This document shows, in pieces, positions 59,393 through 64,000 of a DNA stretch of 64,000 nucleotides; the first letter of the stretch is position 1, and each line of letters begins with the position of its first letter. The stretch is taken from NCBI GenBank assembly GCA_014871385.1, contig CM026426.1, positions 59,558,084 through 59,622,083 on the forward strand. The letters run 5' to 3'. Made by a program: the position numbers and the translations under genes. This DNA comes from Ceratodon purpureus. Lineage: Eukaryota; Streptophyta; Bryopsida; Pseudoditrichales; Ditrichaceae. A model generated the notes under the pieces. It was not told the DNA's origin. It worked only from the letters and a program-made list of their open reading frames with translations, and did not search any database.

Positions 59393-59874
59393 AAAACCTT
59401 TTCGGATTGTGGCTAAAAAGCTTTGGGCTTTACCAATGCAAAGGTATGTCTGCTACATAATTAACTTTTGACAGATAATTCCACTATGGCGTTTGAACTA
59501 CCTCTCTAAAGTATATGGAATTTTGATGGATTTACAGTTCAAGAGTACCATCCGATTATTCAAAAAAATTAAAATTTAGGACTATTGTTGTCATTTGAAA
59601 ATCACATGTTTTTATGCGTTTAATTATGCACAAGCTTGAACCAACAACCACGTCAATTGAAATTGACCAAATTTCTTGGATTGTTGATTCTTAGAAGACT
59701 TTAACCTACATCTGCAATGTGGATTTCAGATCCTATGAAAGGAGTGTATCCCATGCATGGAGAAGATTCTGATAAAAAACGAAAACATCTGAATTCAGAT
59801 ATTGGAGACTACAACTATGTTAAGAAGGAAAAATCATCTCCATCTACTCGCAGGAAGCCGAAGTAAGAATGGCA
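59393..59874 (+). other. Two candidate exons of an unrecognised gene
   Basis: Candidate exon 1 (about 59,393-59,441): MDATKPFRIVAKKLWALPMQ, ending at donor AAAG|GTATGT. Candidate exon 2 (about 59,730-59,864) follows TGGATTTCAG and reads DPMKGVYPMHGEDSDKKRKH then a Lys/Ser-rich stretch with KKEKSSPSTRRKPK. Phases do not agree without another exon, so linkage is tentative. The basic sequence could be a nuclear localisation signal. Confidence 0.3.
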
Positions 59875-62800
59875 AATTAATACTGTTTTGTTGAGTTTTC
59901 TAGATGTTAACTTTGAATACAGAAAGACTTTTTTGTCCTGAGACAATTTACGCATATATCTCCATGCGCTTTGTTATGGACTGAAGACCATCGCAGTTGA
60001 CCTAAAAACAATATTGCTAAGCCGCAATAATTTCACTCAAGAAGCAAGATTCGCAAGATCAATAGAAGATTGGAATTATCATGACTTCATAACAATGGTT
60101 GGGTAGACAAATATAAACATTGATTCGCTTAAATATATAAGATTCTTAAGAACGTTTTGTATAACGTATATTTCTCTTCACTCCATTATTACAAAGGCTT
60201 TGTGTTTATGTTTGGCATCTGCTTTGAATATGTCCTATCGCGTATGGATTTTAAATACAAAGTAGTTCTTAATTGGCGTGCCAACTATTAAAGTGGGAGT
60301 CGGTTTGTAACCATGTCATATCTTTCATTGGCGCCACCGCCACACCCTTTGCAATCTCAATTTGTTATTCAATAGTCCCTGAAATATGCTTGGCAATTTG
60401 ATTAAAGCTAGGAATTTCGACAATGCAAACTGGATTTGCTGGACTCACTTGAAGGATTCTGACAAAAGATAACTTCGATGATCTTAGGTATCATATGGCC
60501 CCACTATGACTCAAGAAATTCCTATACCAATGATATCATATGGCCCCGGTGCCACTTGGTCTTTCAATCTTTTATATCGCCTCCTGCAGGCTGCAGCATT
60601 GCCCTAGTGATTCGATATTTGCAATCATGAACCAGGAATTATCCAATAAGCGGCTCCCACAGCATAGCACCTCTTTGTTGACGATCAATTGTTAGGTATC
60701 AGAAAATATCAAAACATTGAAAATGAATTTTTCCTCGACGTCATTTCCCAGTAGCAATTTGTTGCTGGCAACAAATGATTTTTCAACAATAATGATGATT
60801 AATTAGTTTTCTCTCCTTCGTCAAAGTTCACGATTCTGTTCATTTTTGTCTATTTGCTTGCTTAATTGAAATTATATAAATATTTCTTTTTTTAAATAAT
60901 TGAAAACGTTATATTAATAGAAAGTATTTGTTTAAAAAGATAAAGTTGACTATCATCAATCTCGTGGATTATGCCTAGGCAATCAATCTCTTGCACTATA
61001 TTTAATATCCCCGTTTGATACTTTTTTACTGAACATTAAATTGAACATTAAATTGAACCATCTTCATACTTTCAAGGTGACACGATGTAAAATGCTATCT
61101 CCATTTTAGGTGTATGACAACTTTCATATAACAAGTTTGAGGTTGAAGAACCGGGACTAAGGGTTTGATGACTGTCACTTACAATCGGTGACAACATTGT
61201 GAATGTGAGAATTTCCAAACATTTATTCAAAGTAATGAATGCGAACAATAACACATATGCGGTGTTTAATTAAGTTTAGGGTTTTGGATAGTTTACACTT
61301 ATTATTGCTCTTATTAGAAAATTAAGAATTTAAATAGGCAATTAATTGATGATGTTTGATATATGGATTGAAATATTTATAAAGTATATGGTCTATTTGA
61401 TCCAATAGGACATTCTACTTCAACGCCACGACAAATCAATTGTCATATTTGGAATCATTGACACAAACCCATTTTAGAAGCTCTAAATCAACTATCCTTT
61501 ATACCACAGTTGTTGCTGCATTTAACTCATCCACGGTATCAAATAACACGTTGACTATATTGTGTTCTAGAGGATAAGTATCGTAGAGCCTACATATCGA
61601 TTTCGACTACACACTGAATGTATTAAATGAGTTAATTTTAATAGATTAAATGGAATGATTTTGTACTCTATTCGTTCAAAGATTAAATAAGGAAAGATAT
61701 CAATACTAATTTTATTCTAAACCTACATGATATTTCCTTAATACAACGTAGCGAAGGAGTATTGAAAAAAGATAATTTTAAAAATTAGAAATTCAAGATT
61801 AAACTTCATTTCAATGATTCAAGAACTAAGTTTATATATTTTCATTAAAACCATTTAAAACCATTTAAAACCATTTATAATTTTATTTTCATTAAAACCA
61901 TTTAATTTCATCAGAAGATTGAATTAGGAAAATGAGATATATTTTATCCATTTGATTTGAAAAGGCTACGTTATGATTGATAAGACATTATTGTATAGTT
62001 TTTTTAACAAAATGAATTAATATTAAAAAAAATTGAATCATATTCACAAATTATGATTAAGGGTTATACTAAAAGATAAATTGCAGTAAGAAGAAAACGT
62101 TGGCAATTAATGGCAATGTCATAGTGGCAATTAAAAGGCAATATCATAGTTTTAGATTTTTAGAGCTCTATTATCTTTTGGGCTTTTGAATCAATAGACA
62201 ATGGTTGATCTTAGCCTATTTTCCTTCGACAACAAAGTTTTGACTGATTCTGCACTTGACGACATGACTACCCTGGCTCACCGATCAAGTTGAAAGGATC
62301 GCCGTGGCTACAGCAATGCAAGCCATCACTTCCAAAGACATTGCAAATGTAGAGATAGTGCAATAGTGATAATCAGATATACAATGAGATTAGTTTGAAT
62401 TTTTTTTAAATTCATTATATTCTCAAAGACTTATGATTCATATACAATATTGAATGATATATCGAGGTTTGTTACTAATTGCTTTTAACACACTTGTTAC
62501 TTGTTATTTTCATGTTGAATGATTCTCAATTTAAAATAATTGTCTCAATTATTAAAATTTTGAAGTAGACTATTCTTCAAATTATTGTATGTTTCCAAGT
62601 TGGAAGAAATGTGAATGTCTAATATATGAGATAAGAAGGCATGATAATACTAGAAAACTAGTATTGAAACTAAATTCTATAGTTTACTTGGTACATCATC
62701 TTGCTAATTACTTGTTGGTTGATGTGATAAACCATTAAGCAATTTGGCGTCAGCACCTGTTGACAGTAAACACGCTTCAACCTTGTTTATCTTATATAGG

Positions 62801-64000
62801 GTGATTTGCTTCGAAGTCGTTTCTATTTGACAATGCTTTCATTGCTTACTATTCTCCTCTCTTTCACGACCAAAATAGTCTCAACATTAACATGGTTGAG
62901 TTTGTTAATATTGTCTTACTTTTTTTTGTTTATTATTAAAGACTTTCTTCTTTTTGATGCATGGCTACTATATGAATGCTCAATCATTGTTTTCGATGGT
63001 GACATAGTTTCTATCAGCTACAGTTTTTTTATAAATTATACACAAACTTCATGTTGAACTATCAAGTACCTCAAGGGCGGGAGAATGCTTTCAATATACA
63101 TATACGTACTGTGATTCTATTGTAACCGAATTGTGGGTTGCAAAATATCGCTAACAAATTTCACATCCCTGACATTGCCAGAGTGCATCAACTTGTATGA
63201 CCGGTTTGGAATTAGTATGATTTGAATTTAAAACATACATTAATTTATATCATTTAAATATTTAGAGCATATCAAGAAGTTTAAATATTAAATCATCTAC
63301 ATTAGTTAACTTTGCACTTACTGCCCTAGAGAAGAAAACAAGTTGAAAAATTAAATGAAGTAACAAATACTATAATTTTTAAAATTTCATACTACATGAG
63401 CGTTGGATGGATGGACTTTCAGAGGCTTTAAATAAAGAAAACGTCAATGAAGGTTATGACCTTGATACAAAACATTGAGGACAGCATTTGGGAATGTGTT
63501 GATTTGAAGTGTCATTTTGAGGTGTGTCACTAACAGATTCGAATAATGAATAAGGCTTAAGTAGGGATGAAAATAAATTTTTGTTTAAGGTTGAATGAAA
63601 AATGCAATTTCAATTGTTTACAGTGACTATTCTCCTTAGGGAAAATTTGAGATCATGTATTTTCCTCCTCCTATTTTATGAAAAAAATTAGGAAAATGAA
63701 TTGAAAATAAATAATTGACTTAGGAAAATGAATTGATTGAATTAGGAAGATGTATTAATTGAATTAGGAAAAGTATATAATTTTGACGCCTTTCAAACTC
63801 ATCATCCAAATAATGTATAAAGTAAATAAAACTCAAAATGATCGAAATCAAAGAATGAGGATGCAAAATATCATTTATATCAAATAATTTATCAATAAAT
63901 AATCACTTGATCCATTCATTGAATCAATTAGTTATTTAACCATAAAAAATCACAAATATAATAGTTAAATTTCTAAAATCTAACTTGGAAATATTTAATA
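59875..64000. other. AT-rich intergenic DNA, nothing recognised
   Basis: About 4.1 kb without a supportable gene, tRNA or transposon domain. Frames up to 83 codons are consistent with chance. A short tandem AAAACCATTTA motif is at about 61,848-61,905, and repeated GAATTAGGAAAATGAATTGA near 63,690-63,770. The palindrome and the satellite are not seen here. Confidence 0.5.

Noticed and set aside
62806-63057. 83-codon hydrophobic frame near the right end
   Set aside because: AT-rich hydrophobic frames of this length are expected by chance; no start context, family motif or neighbour supports it.

Overview
The window looks like nuclear DNA of a streptophyte green plant that carries a large plastid-derived insertion. 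The insertion keeps the gene order shared by charophyte algae and land plants: cemA-petA-psbJLFE-petL-petG-trnW-trnP-psaJ-rpl33-rps18-rpl20-rps12(5')-clpP-psbB-psbT-psbN-psbH-petB-petD. It also keeps group II introns in clpP, petB and petD and the trans-spliced 5' exon of rps12. The plastid DNA is very AT-rich. The flanking DNA holds spliced, decaying genes and Ty3-type retrotransposons. My guess is a Chara-like charophyte, possibly a bryophyte; that identification is inference.

Layout. 0-7.3 kb: a reverse transcriptase scrap, a ~95-bp tandem array, and a long broken minus-strand gene (2.4-5.9 kb) resembling the DUF7869 family, with conserved Asp/His blocks reminiscent of a DDE/RNase H-like enzyme. 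7.3-10.4 kb and 25.4-35.8 kb: two halves of one ~125-bp tandem satellite, in the same orientation, each monomer with a long T tract. The right half also has a higher-order repeat of about 1.45 kb marked by (AT)n tracts. 10.4-25.4 kb: the ~15.0-kb plastid insertion, which interrupts a satellite monomer. Most of its genes read intact, but cemA and psbB are each broken by a short tandem duplication, and an unidentified reading frame between petA and psbJ is split over three frames.

38.0-45.8 kb: a multi-exon locus. Six exons fit together in phase but carry nine in-frame stops. They contain a GGQH segment resembling ParB/DGQHR folds and an acidic, low-complexity tail. Directly downstream, and joinable in phase, lies an FCP1/NIF-like HAD phosphatase domain (DLNG type), followed by a second NIF-like gene that has lost the nucleophile. 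A short GC-rich palindrome, ideal form ATCGGGGGATCCCCCGAT, is scattered through introns, exons and tandem arrays at both ends of the satellite.

46.5-57.4 kb: a nested pair of Ty3-type elements. A complete 7.3-kb minus-strand element (two LTRs, initiator-Met PBS, gag, two tandem retropepsin domains, RT, RNase H, integrase) sits inside the integrase of an older plus-strand element, with TTCC at both junctions. 57.4-64 kb: AT-rich DNA with a coiled-coil pseudogene and an inverted/direct repeat cluster but little else recognisable.

Across the nuclear part, in-frame stops almost always fall where a single C-to-T change from CAA, CAG or CGA would restore an open frame. That suggests decay by deamination of methylated cytosine.
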